A stretch of 64,000 bases of DNA from the NCBI GenBank assembly GCA_015232575.1, contig JADFZL010000003.1, positions 493,613-557,612 on the forward strand, written 5' to 3'. Below are positions 45,019-54,400 of the stretch, piece by piece (the stretch's first letter is position 1; each line of letters begins with the position of its first letter). The notes beneath the pieces were generated by a model. It was not told where the DNA came from and did not search any database. It worked only from the letters and a program-made list of their open reading frames with translations. Source of the DNA: Candidatus Rifleibacteriota bacterium. Lineage in GTDB: Bacteria > Muiribacteriota > Ozemobacteria > Ozemobacterales > Ozemobacteraceae. A program made the position numbers and the translations under genes.

Positions 45019-47115
45019 ATGCTCAGAACACTGACGTGGATCGCAATCCTTCTTATCTGCACACTTGCAGCGCTGGTTATTAATGATCAGGCGTCGGTTC
45101 CATCGAAATATCTCCATGTTCTTTACACTTCAAATTTACGCGGACAGATAAAACCATTTTCAGGAGAACTGGGCGACTACAACTGGATCAACGCCGGTGG
45201 ATTTGCCTATATAAAAGGTTTTGCTGATAACTATCTCAAAGAAAATAATATTACCCACGACTCGCTGTTAATACTTGACACCGGAGATTCGCTCTTTGGT
45301 TCTGCAGAATCGTCGCTTACCATGGGAAAAGCCGTGTTCGACCTCATGGAAAAAATTCCATATAATGCGATATCTGTTGGAAATCTTGAATTTGAACTGG
45401 GAATAGAAACATTACGGTCCTTTGCTGAAAGGAAAACAATTCCTTTTCTCGCCTGTAACTATCGGGATCTGAAATCGCTTCTGGAAAACACTTTCACTCA
45501 GGGAAAAATTTTTGAAAAATGCGGAACAAAAATAGGAGTTATTGGACTGGGCCACGCTGAAATTTCAAAACATACCAAAAGAGAAAACCTTCTTGAACTT
45601 GAAATTACAGACATGAAAGCTTCTGTAGCAAAAGCCGCATTGAATCTTAAATCTCAGGGCGCTGAACTTATTATTCTTCTATCGCATCACCCGAAATTGA
45701 CTGACCAGGAACAAGTCCGCACACTCTTCCCGGACGTTGACATTGTAATTGGCGATCTTATCATCAATACAACCAGAAAGAATGATTCAGAAAATATCAT
45801 TATTGAAAAACCATATATTTGTCCTTCACCATTTTCACGCGGTGCAGGAATCGGAGTCCTCAAAGTTCCTTTTCTAAGTGGCTCTGCCAAACCAGAAATG
45901 TCCAAATCATACACACGAATAATTGACACCGAAATCGTTAAACCATCACAAATGTTCACTGAAGAAGTGAGCAAAATAGAATCAAAAGTTGATACACTTC
46001 TGGAAGAAATAATCGCTAATGCCGAAGGTGATTTCAAAAGAGCTTTCAATGAAGAATCTTCCGTCGGAAACCTCATTGCAGACGCATACAGGGACGCAGC
46101 ACAATCTTCGGTCGCCTTTCAGAATTCAGGTGGAATCAAAGCTTCGATTTCATCGGGTCCAATTTCATTGCGAGACCTGTATGATTTGCTTCCATTTGAA
46201 AATAACATTGTAAAAATAGACATGCGTGGCTGGGAAATTGAAAACCTTCTTGAAGATTCGCTCACAGATTCAAATTCTTTCCTTCAGTCTTCAGGAATCG
46301 ACTGCACCTGGTCAAGTCAGAATCCGGAAGGATTTAGAATTATACAGCTTGTGATAAACCAGGAACCAATAGAATGGAACAATGTTTACTCTGTAGCAAT
46401 GACCGACTACATGCTTGAGAACCTTGTTACTGCTTCAAATTCACAAAATCGCAGTTCGCCAATTGTTGTAGGCACCGTAAGAGAAGCTCTGAAAAAATAT
46501 CTGAAATCGAAAGAAACCATCTCACCTTCGACTGAAAGAAGGTTTGAAGATATTGGAAATCAGGATCAAATATTAACAGAGCAGGCTCTCGGAATTGAAC
46601 TCGCATCATTGTCCGTTCCTCTAAATCTTACTGGAACAATTGAATCTCCCATGGCCTGTTACATTGCAGAGATGGTCCGTCAGGAGACAGATTCTGATTT
46701 TGCATTCATCGACCAGAAAATTTTTAACCAGCGCAATTCCCCTGTTGAAAGTATTTCCGCATCGCTCGCCCTTGAAATATTTAATCAGGCACCTGGAATT
46801 GAAATTGCAGAAATACCGGGAAATGTAATTAAAAACTTCCTGGAAGCTTCAATCGAAGAAAAGAAACCAGTTCTTTCATTCGCCGGTTTTTCAATCGAAA
46901 TACATGAAAAAAACCGCGTAAAGATTTTCCCATGGGAAGGCGATTTTGAAGCTGAAAAGATTTACAAAGTAGCATTCCCGACAGGTTTTATATCTTTGTT
47001 TGATTCCCTGAAGGAAATTAAAACAAAGAAAGTTTATCAGGACATTCGAAGGGTCTTTTTAACTGGAGTTCGGAGAAAAAATGGAAAAGTTGAATCAAGA
47101 AGAGCAATCTACTAG
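45019..47115 (+). CDS. 5'-nucleotidase-like periplasmic protein missing metal ligands
   Basis: 698 residues. An N-terminal signal or anchor (about 4-22) leads to a metallophosphatase-type domain (about 30-300) and then a 5'-nucleotidase C-terminal domain (about 330-500) with NSGGIK and LPFENN, as in UshA. A further C-domain-like segment (about 530-670) follows. Key metal motifs are altered: TNDxH is TSNLR (Asn39, Arg41), GNHE is GNLE (Leu123) and the GxHxH motif is GDLII (about 245-249). GD (Asp90), Asn122 and the SH motif (His223) remain. The protein is probably inactive as a phosphatase or uses another mechanism. GGATG-like spacing supports the ATG. It overlaps the diguanylate cyclase gene by 35 nt. 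Confidence 0.86.
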   Translation: MLRTLTWIAILLICTLAALVINDQASVPSKYLHVLYTSNLRGQIKPFSGELGDYNWINAGGFAYIKGFADNYLKENNITHDSLLILDTGDSLFGSAESSLTMGKAVFDLMEKIPYNAISVGNLEFELGIETLRSFAERKTIPFLACNYRDLKSLLENTFTQGKIFEKCGTKIGVIGLGHAEISKHTKRENLLELEITDMKASVAKAALNLKSQGAELIILLSHHPKLTDQEQVRTLFPDVDIVIGDLIINTTRKNDSENIIIEKPYICPSPFSRGAGIGVLKVPFLSGSAKPEMSKSYTRIIDTEIVKPSQMFTEEVSKIESKVDTLLEEIIANAEGDFKRAFNEESSVGNLIADAYRDAAQSSVAFQNSGGIKASISSGPISLRDLYDLLPFENNIVKIDMRGWEIENLLEDSLTDSNSFLQSSGIDCTWSSQNPEGFRIIQLVINQEPIEWNNVYSVAMTDYMLENLVTASNSQNRSSPIVVGTVREALKKYLKSKETISPSTERRFEDIGNQDQILTEQALGIELASLSVPLNLTGTIESPMACYIAEMVRQETDSDFAFIDQKIFNQRNSPVESISASLALEIFNQAPGIEIAEIPGNVIKNFLEASIEEKKPVLSFAGFSIEIHEKNRVKIFPWEGDFEAEKIYKVAFPTGFISLFDSLKEIKTKKVYQDIRRVFLTGVRRKNGKVESRRAIY

Positions 47116-49162
47116 TTATTTTTCACCAGGTTTGAGATTCAAAATCCTCATTCTGTTCATTGTCGTTCTCGTTATTCCGCTTGGAATACTGATGATAGTT
47201 TCGACAAATCGAGCTGAAGAAGCGGCCCAAAACGACTTTACCAGACGTCTTATCTATTCAGGCGGGCTTTTTAAAACAACTCTTGAAGATAAAATCGAAT
47301 GGCTGAGAATCAGAGCAAAAACTATCGCTGATTTTGATTTCTACACTCTTGCAAAAGAAGGATTTGTAGCTTCTGATATAGAAAAACTCATGCAATCTGA
47401 ACTCGTCAAATCAGATCTCGAATTTGTCGGACTGGTTCAAAACGGTTCAAACCTTATGCAGGCCGAAGGCAATCTACCTCCGACACAGTCAAAACTGCTT
47501 CCGTCACTATGTTTCGGACCTCTCTCTGCAAATCTGTATGTTCTTGAAAATGACATCTGGATATTCGCTTCCGCTGAAATCACAAAATTCAGAGAAGGCG
47601 GAAAATTCCACATCCTGCTCGCTTCAAAGCTTCCCAAAGATTTTGCCGATTCATTTAAAAGACTCACCGAAGCAGAATTTTCGGTTATTTATTCCGGAAA
47701 AAGAATACTTACCACATTAATGAACAATGTGAATCACCGCATGACAGGCACGACACTTCAAAATCCCGAAAGTACTTCCGGAACTTTTGAAATAAACGGA
47801 AAAAGATTCAATTACGTCCGCGAAGAAGCCATTACCTGCAAAATTTCAGAACCCATATTCTTTGAAATAGCTCTTCCAGCATCTGAAATTCAATTGCTTG
47901 GAAAACAGATTGCTGCTGACTTCACAGTTTTTGGAATTTTTGGAATTGTTCTTGCTATAATAACAGGTTTCATTCTTTCTATGCACATTGGAAAACCTTT
48001 AAATGAGCTTGCTGCAACAACTACCCAGATTGCTGCAGGAAAATATGATGTACAATTGAAGAGCGAGCGTACCGACGAAATCGGACTACTCTGCAGAAAT
48101 TTCGATTCAATGGTTAACAGCATCGAAAGTGAAAGAAAGCTGAAAGAAGGAAAAATGCGTGAACTCTCAACACTTTTTGAAATAAGCAACGCAGTAAACT
48201 TCCTCACAGATTCAGTTGAACTTCTTAAATTCGTATTGACAAAAGCTATAGACATTTTTCACGCTGAGCGTGGCTCAATAATGCTTCTAGACGATGTTAC
48301 AGATGAACTTGTAATTAAAGTCGCATTCGGCGGAAGATATCGGCTCGCTTCAAGCACTCCGATAAAGCTTGGCAATGGAATCTGCGGGCTTGTCGCCAAA
48401 GAAGGAACAGGGCGTATCTGTAATCAGGGCTTCAAAGACAGCGAATTCAAAAATTTCGGAAGCCTGATTCCAGTCGAAGACATCAAATCGCTTCTGGTAT
48501 GTCCTCTGAAATTTAAAGAAGGCACTATCGGAGTAATAAACATTGTTAATAAACATGATGGCAGCGGATTTAACGAAGCAGACCTTTCACTTCTGAATCT
48601 CATTTCCTCTCAGGCTGCAATTACCATTGAAAATAACAAGCTTTATGAACTCTCTATTACCGATGGACTGACCAGATTATATGTTCACCGCTATTTCATG
48701 GCAAAGATTTCTGAAGAACTTCTCAGGGCACGCCGATACGGTCTGAAACTTTCACTGATAATGATTGATATCGATAATTTCAAGCAATTCAACGATATTT
48801 ACGGCCACCAGACTGGCGATCAGGTATTACAAACTGTTTCACTTGCAATACGCGACACTATTAGAACAGGAATAGACGTGCCGTGCAGATATGGTGGTGA
48901 AGAAATGGCAGTCATTCTTCCGGAAACCCGCAGCGAAGAAGCTTACAAAACAGCTGAACGTATACGCGAAACTATAGCTTCGCTTTCAATTACGCATCCA
49001 ACCAGCACTATCAAGGTCACATGCAGCCTCGGCATTGCATCATATCCACTTGATGCAAACGACCGAGATTCGCTGATTACTGCTGCAGACAAAGCTATGT
49101 ATTTCAGCAAACGCTCCGGAAAAAACTGCTCCACGATAGCCTCTGAAATGGATAAAGCGTAA
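47081..49162 (+). CDS. Membrane diguanylate cyclase (HAMP-GAF-GGDEF)
   Basis: 693 residues. A first membrane helix (about 21-41), a periplasmic sensor region (about 45-275), a second helix (about 281-303), a HAMP domain (to about 352), a GAF domain (about 365-520) and a GGDEF domain (about 527-690). The active-site signature is GGEEM (605-609), in which Met replaces the usual Phe. The product-inhibition RxxD five residues upstream is absent: Thr-Gly-Ile-Asp takes its place. The protein should make c-di-GMP and respond to an extracellular signal. It overlaps the preceding nucleotidase-like gene, which may supply that signal or regulate the sensor (inference). No EAL partner is in the window. 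Confidence 0.92.
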   Translation: MEKLNQEEQSTSYFSPGLRFKILILFIVVLVIPLGILMIVSTNRAEEAAQNDFTRRLIYSGGLFKTTLEDKIEWLRIRAKTIADFDFYTLAKEGFVASDIEKLMQSELVKSDLEFVGLVQNGSNLMQAEGNLPPTQSKLLPSLCFGPLSANLYVLENDIWIFASAEITKFREGGKFHILLASKLPKDFADSFKRLTEAEFSVIYSGKRILTTLMNNVNHRMTGTTLQNPESTSGTFEINGKRFNYVREEAITCKISEPIFFEIALPASEIQLLGKQIAADFTVFGIFGIVLAIITGFILSMHIGKPLNELAATTTQIAAGKYDVQLKSERTDEIGLLCRNFDSMVNSIESERKLKEGKMRELSTLFEISNAVNFLTDSVELLKFVLTKAIDIFHAERGSIMLLDDVTDELVIKVAFGGRYRLASSTPIKLGNGICGLVAKEGTGRICNQGFKDSEFKNFGSLIPVEDIKSLLVCPLKFKEGTIGVINIVNKHDGSGFNEADLSLLNLISSQAAITIENNKLYELSITDGLTRLYVHRYFMAKISEELLRARRYGLKLSLIMIDIDNFKQFNDIYGHQTGDQVLQTVSLAIRDTIRTGIDVPCRYGGEEMAVILPETRSEEAYKTAERIRETIASLSITHPTSTIKVTCSLGIASYPLDANDRDSLITAADKAMYFSKRSGKNCSTIASEMDKA

Positions 49163-49182
49163 CCACAACTACTCGGTATCTC

Positions 49183-49884
49183 TCAGAAATGTTTGTTTTC
49201 CCTTTTTTGCAGGAAGAATTCGCCAAGCTCAAAGTCCAGCTCTGTGTCGATATCGAGTGAACGTTCTGTTGGCATCACAAACCCTGTGCTGTCAACCGTT
49301 TCAAAGCTATTGTTCTTTATAAAAAACTGACATTCAGAAATATATATTGCACCATTCTGAAGATAGCCTCTCTCCTCACTTCCCGAAGAGTTCAAAACCA
49401 AATTACCGAAATAGGGCAACGCTTTCCCCTTTTCATTAATTCTGAACATCCAACTCGGGGGCTTATTCATCTCAAAAACCGAAAAACATGCTGGTGCTTT
49501 TTGAGACAAACAATGCAAAAGTGCATTATCTATATCTTCTGCAAGGCGCAACGGAGAAGTCGGTTGAAGAAGAACGACATAATCATACTTCTGCTGGTAA
49601 AAATCGATAGCATGTAATACAGGCGCTGTTCCTGGCGTATCATCTGCTGCCAGTTCTGGTGGCCTTTCAAAAGGGACTTCACAGCCATATTCACGAGCTG
49701 TTCTATGAATTTCTTTATCTTCAGAGGACAAAATAAGCCTGTCAATGAACTTTGACTTTTTTGCTTCAAGAATTGTCCAGCCAATCAATGGCTTTCCAGC
49801 AATTATTCGGATGTTTTTACCTGGAACTCTTCTTGAACCTCCACGCGCCGGAATTATAGCCAGAACAGATTTTCCCTCAATCAT
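49183..49884 (-). CDS. CMP-sugar synthetase (NeuA/NeuC-type cytidylyltransferase)
   Basis: 233 residues. The N-terminal nucleotidyltransferase signature ARGGSRRVPGKN (about 13-24) is the NeuA/KdsB-family P-loop that binds CTP. LLQPTSPLR follows at the expected place, and the C-terminal DIDTELD motif completes the family pattern. It likely activates N-acetylneuraminate, pseudaminate, legionaminate or a similar sugar for surface glycans. No synthase (neuB) or glycosyltransferase genes of that pathway are adjacent, which is unusual. It is convergent with the cyclase gene across 20 nt. Confidence 0.9.
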   Translation of the reverse strand: MIEGKSVLAIIPARGGSRRVPGKNIRIIAGKPLIGWTILEAKKSKFIDRLILSSEDKEIHRTAREYGCEVPFERPPELAADDTPGTAPVLHAIDFYQQKYDYVVLLQPTSPLRLAEDIDNALLHCLSQKAPACFSVFEMNKPPSWMFRINEKGKALPYFGNLVLNSSGSEERGYLQNGAIYISECQFFIKNNSFETVDSTGFVMPTERSLDIDTELDFELGEFFLQKRENKHF

Positions 49885-49948
49885 TTACACATGCCTTCAA
49901 AATCCTTCAAATTATTCAAAATTATTCACAATTTTTCACAATTTTTCA

Positions 49949-50284
49949 TCAATCTTTTTCACTTGAAAGCATATTCTGGTACAACCGGTATTTTTTCTGA
50001 TAATCAGCCAGCGCATCAAGGGTCTCAATTGTTTGAGGGCCTTTTTTTCTCAACATCTGAACATATTTTTCATAGGAATCAAGATAATCCTGATGAGCCT
50101 GCTCAAGCGCATTTTTTACAATAGCGCCCTTAACAGAAAGATTCAAATCAGCTGGCGAAGTGGCAATTAGAAGTTTGTTTACCTTTGGAAGAGCTGGAGA
50201 ACGCTTTTCGTCTTTGCAGCCGTTGAGCTGAAAAACAAATGATACAAGCAAAAAAACATACACTGTTCTAATGAATATTTTCAA
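49949..50284 (-). CDS. Small lipoprotein of unknown function
   Basis: 111 residues from a TTG at 50284, preceded by GGGGGGA at suitable spacing. A longer frame upstream to 50347 has no ribosome site. The signal sequence ends in QLNGC, a lipobox with the Cys about residue 23. The mature part is helical and charged, with spaced Tyr and Leu that look like one or two TPR-like helices, ending near NMLSSEKD. It sits between the CMP-sugar gene and the leaderless lipoprotein gene, on the opposite strand to the latter. No family is recognised. Confidence 0.68.
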   Translation of the reverse strand: MKIFIRTVYVFLLVSFVFQLNGCKDEKRSPALPKVNKLLIATSPADLNLSVKGAIVKNALEQAHQDYLDSYEKYVQMLRKKGPQTIETLDALADYQKKYRLYQNMLSSEKD

Positions 50285-50385
50285 TTTAAGTCCCCCCGTC
50301 TTTTGATAATATCTAAAAAAAAGCATAATTGTCAATCTAAACTCCACGGGAAATCTGAACTTTCTTCGAAATTCAGAACAGATTT

Positions 50386-50414
50386 TTGAGAAAATGAGAT
50401 TTTTTTGCTATAAT
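50386..50414 (+). promoter_or_regulatory. Strong leaderless promoter of the 50422 lipoprotein
   Basis: TTGAGA (50386-50391), a 17-bp spacer, and a TG-extended TATAAT (50409-50414). The ATG lies at 50422, 7 nt after the -10, so transcription starts at or beside the start codon. No Shine-Dalgarno sequence is seen. Confidence 0.65.
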
Positions 50415-50421
50415 ACTTTCT

Positions 50422-51045
50422 ATGCAAAATACAAATAATTCGCTGGAAATAAACTCCAATTTCTTTTACAGAGCGGCCTTTCTGTTGTTTTTTATTCCTT
50501 TGATGGCTGCTGCAGGAATCTTTTCAGGATGCAATCTTGATACTTCACCTGTTCCAAAGCAGGTAATGGGTGCAACTGAAATCAAGCCAGAATATTTCTC
50601 ACTTGATTTTGACGGAAGGGGTTACATAAATGGAGTATTTTTTCCACCCTGGGATCAGAATAAAATGGAATACCCTATTAGTTATGTCGGGTCATGGACA
50701 ACAGTTCCAAGTTTGAGAGAATATAAAAATTATACCCGATTCATGCTGGTTTCCTCTAACCCGGGAGATTACGTTCAAGTGGTAGGAACTTTTTCAAGAG
50801 TTGTTTTCGGATTCCATCTTGGGGAAATGGTCCGAGATGTCGGAGTAGTAAATTTTGACATAGACGGAAAACCACTTGAAACATTCTCCCTGGATAAGAT
50901 TGATTCAAACGGAGAACGCATTCTTGACTGTGTTATTAATACGGGAAAATTGACGGTGGCAACAATCACAATGAAAGTAGAAAGAGGTACAGTTGCAATC
51001 GCAAATTACCTCCTGGTATTGTATCACCCCACGCTAGTCAAATAG
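50422..51045 (+). CDS. Lipoprotein of unknown function
   Basis: 207 residues. The hydrophobic signal (about 15-35) ends in the lipobox FSGC with the Cys at residue 37. The mature domain is beta-rich, with Trp, Tyr and Gly-Asp turns and no recognisable family; the whole has the size of a small jelly-roll or beta-sandwich. The gene is convergent with the STAS gene, with only 3 nt between the stops. It is expressed from a very good promoter and seems leaderless, so translation probably begins directly at the 5' end of the mRNA. Confidence 0.82.
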   Translation: MQNTNNSLEINSNFFYRAAFLLFFIPLMAAAGIFSGCNLDTSPVPKQVMGATEIKPEYFSLDFDGRGYINGVFFPPWDQNKMEYPISYVGSWTTVPSLREYKNYTRFMLVSSNPGDYVQVVGTFSRVVFGFHLGEMVRDVGVVNFDIDGKPLETFSLDKIDSNGERILDCVINTGKLTVATITMKVERGTVAIANYLLVLYHPTLVK

Positions 51046-51048
51046 AAA

Positions 51049-51432
51049 TCAGCTTTTCTTATGCTTGGCAGCTCCTGTCTGAAACCTTTTCCTGGCCTCT
51101 TCGATATTTGAAGCAATATCCGCATAAAAAAGAATTCCGACCATTTCAAACACTTTGACGTTTAACTCAGTCAAACCAGACAAAAGAACCCGTCCATTTT
51201 TCAGATCAACAATTTCTTCAGTTGTATTGAGAATTGCTGCAACCGCAGGACTGCTTATGGCTTTTGTCATTCCGAAATCAATTATAAAGTCAAGACTACC
51301 CTCATCGAGGGCTGCTTTTGCAAGCCGTTCAATCTCTTTTCCAGAATCTTCACCCAATGGACAATTCGAGCGTATAATCAAAATTCCGTCAACTTTTTCA
51401 AAAGTAATCCCAGTAACATTGCTTTTTAACAT
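51049..51432 (-). CDS. STAS-domain protein (anti-sigma factor antagonist type)
   Basis: 127 residues. The alternating strand and helix pattern with FIIDFGMTKAISSPAVAAILN is typical of SpoIIAA-type STAS domains. Ser in ISSPA is the usual phosphorylation site. Proteins of this kind switch partner proteins by Ser phosphorylation. No anti-sigma kinase is adjacent, so the partner is unknown, though the Ser/Thr kinases elsewhere in the window are possible (inference). GAGGG precedes the ATG. It lies 14 nt after the AsmA-like gene and is likely in one operon with it. Confidence 0.9.
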   Translation of the reverse strand: MLKSNVTGITFEKVDGILIIRSNCPLGEDSGKEIERLAKAALDEGSLDFIIDFGMTKAISSPAVAAILNTTEEIVDLKNGRVLLSGLTELNVKVFEMVGILFYADIASNIEEARKRFQTGAAKHKKS

Positions 51433-51446
51433 TTTTTTCCCTCAAT

Positions 51447-54400
51447 CTAAAATTTGAAAAGATTCTTCAACCCACTTTCAAGTTTTTTTATTTCATTTTT
51501 TATTGCTTTCTGTGGGGTAACTTTTTCTTCTGGCTTCTGTTCTACCGGTTTTTGCGCTTCAGGCTTCTGTTCCACTGGCATTGTTTGTCCGGAAGGCTGC
51601 TCAGGAACCTGTGTATTCTGAGGCTTTTTCTGTTTAATCCCTAGCTGTTCAAAAAGTTTCTGAGTCACTGCTTCAACCGCTGCATCTTTTGTAGATTTAA
51701 CGTTTTCAGAAGCCGATGCCGAACCCGAAGGCTGTGCCGGAACTACTTCAGGCTTTTTCTTTGAAATACCCAGCAAATTGCCAATCTGATCATTCAGTTT
51801 ATCCTGAAGTTGCTCTTTTGCAGCATTCTCCAATAATTTCTGATAATTCAAATCTATTTTCGGATTAAAAGCACTTCCCCGTATCTTCGCCGGCAAATCA
51901 AGAGATGCAGACTTTCCAACCAGCTTTTTCAACAGACTGCTAGACTGACATGCTGAATTAGCAATTGAAAGGTTCACAACACCATCAATCGAAGTATCAA
52001 GCCCAACCTTGCCCTTGAAAGAAAACGTTCCATACTGAGATTTCATAACAAGATCATCGGAACTAAACTTGCCATTTTTTACAGTGAAAAAACCTTTTGA
52101 CTCAGAAATTTTTCCCTGCGAAAGATTTGTAGCCTGCAAAATCTTGAATATATCAGACATCACAGGTGGACTTTTATAAGAACCATTTTTCAAATCAGAG
52201 GTAAGATCACCATCAATTGAATCAAGCCCCAGCGATGAAAAAGAAAGTTTCGATGAAAAATTCAGATTCCCTTCCAACTCATTTTTTAAACGGGTATTTT
52301 TGCTGAGAAATTCCTGCACAGCAAGATTGCTGCCACTTGTATTAAAAACAAACCTGATCGGCTTTTCAAGCAGAAAGATCTTACCCGAAGTCAATATTTT
52401 TCCTGAGAAAAAGTTTCCCGAGGCTTTCTTGATATCCAGAACACCCTGCGTAAAAGCAAAATCAGCTTTCAAATCAGTGTAAGGGAACGCAAATTTCCAC
52501 ACTTCTGTTGAAACAGGCGCTTCAAGCGAACCTGAAGGAAAAGTTGCAGAGCCATCGACCTTTATTTTTTCCAGCGGACCGCTTATCTTGCCCTGACCTT
52601 CACCATTTCCAGTGATTGAGTAGCCTGTATCTTTCAGAAAAAACGATGCAGTATCTGTTAGATTCAAAGGTTTAATGGAATAAGTCAAAGCAGTCGAAAA
52701 TGCTGAGAAATCAGAAACTTTCCCCGAAATCTGAATGCTGGAACTTCCCCAATCAGCATTTAACTGTTTTGTAGAAAACGAATCATTGTCAAAATCAATC
52801 TTACCATTAATTTTACTGAGAATCCTGAATATCGCTGGATGAAAGAAATCAGCAGATGAAATTATCGCATTCCCCTTGATTTCAGGAAGCGAAGCCTTTC
52901 CTTTTATAGAAAGAGTCATATCCGCCTGCCCCTTGAGATCAATTTCGGAAGGGAAATCAGAGACAGCTGTCTGAAGAATAGCTCGAACCTCTTTAAGATC
53001 CATTTTGTCAATCGTTGCTGCTGCCAAAATTATTGGGTTTACATAATCTGTTACTTTTCCCTCGACCGTAAAAGTACCCTTACCTATCTTTCCGGATGCG
53101 CTCTGAACTGTGACGCCCTTCTTATCTACTGCACCAGAAAGCTGCATTCCATTTACATCAATTTTATATTTTGGAATCGAAATTCCAAGATTATCTGATT
53201 GAATGTTTAAAACAGGAGAAATCTTTGAAATTGAACCCGTTATCTTTGTCTCAGCAGAAATTTTTCCGGAAAATTTGCTGTCCTTGCCCAGAAATGCAAT
53301 TTTATCGCCCGCGAATGAATATATCTTGCCAAAATCAATATCCGCAACGCCCGTAATATTCAGCTTGGGATCCTTCGAATTCAAAATGTGCCCGGAAATA
53401 GTAAGAGGAATTCCAAGAGCAGAAACTACAAGTTTCTCGAATTCTGCTTTGCCCTTTTCTTTGCCCAGATCATGAAGTTTTATTGTTACATTTTTAATTT
53501 TCACATCACTTACAGGTTTCAGATCTTTAAACTCAAGATAATCAGATTCAAGGATTCCCGAGAGAGAAATATCCAGCTTTCTTCCAGATATTTTTCCGAT
53601 ATATGAAACTTTTCCTGATGGAATATAAGGAAGATAATCAACTGGAACATGCTCCTTCGCAATCTTCATAATATTTTCACATGTCGCCCTGATAATAACT
53701 TTTGCATCAAGAAGTTTTTCTGTAAATAAATACTCAAAATTGCTTATATTTACATCATTCCCGGAAAATTGAAATTTTGCATCTGCGAATGTAATCGAAC
53801 TTGAGTTAATTTTAAGCAAAGTCGAAAACTTTTCCATCGAAACTGGCATCGATGGATGAGCCAAAGTCATATTATCAACTTTAAATTCCGTTTTGAAACC
53901 AGTCTTCTCTTTATCATTGATTAGAAGTTCCAGTTTTCCGGAAATTTTTCCCTGCTTCAGATCAAGCTTTGAAAGGCTTTCATTTTCAGACAGTTCAAAT
54001 ATTTTTTTCAATTCCTGTGAGCTCATTGGAGCTATTGCAAGAGAAGCATACAAACCAAGAGGCGAAAATGAAGTAAAATACAGATTTCCTGAAATAACTT
54101 CCTTCCCTGAATCTTTAATTACAAGCTTTTCAAGAGAAAGTTTTCCAGATAATTTATTATTCGGAATTGCTTCGGCCGTTGCTTTATTCATACCAAGGTC
54201 AAAAGAAAGTTTTCCAGACGGATTATAACTAACAGCAGAATCAATTGAAATGCTTTCAGAAAAAGGAGAAATGATTTTTTTATTAGTTATTTCGGAAAGC
54301 CTAATTAAATCAGGCTTATTAACAGAAATATTACCAGAAAAAGCGAAATCTGACTTTAATTCTCCGTTCAGATTTAACTTTTCAATCAGATTTTCAATTT

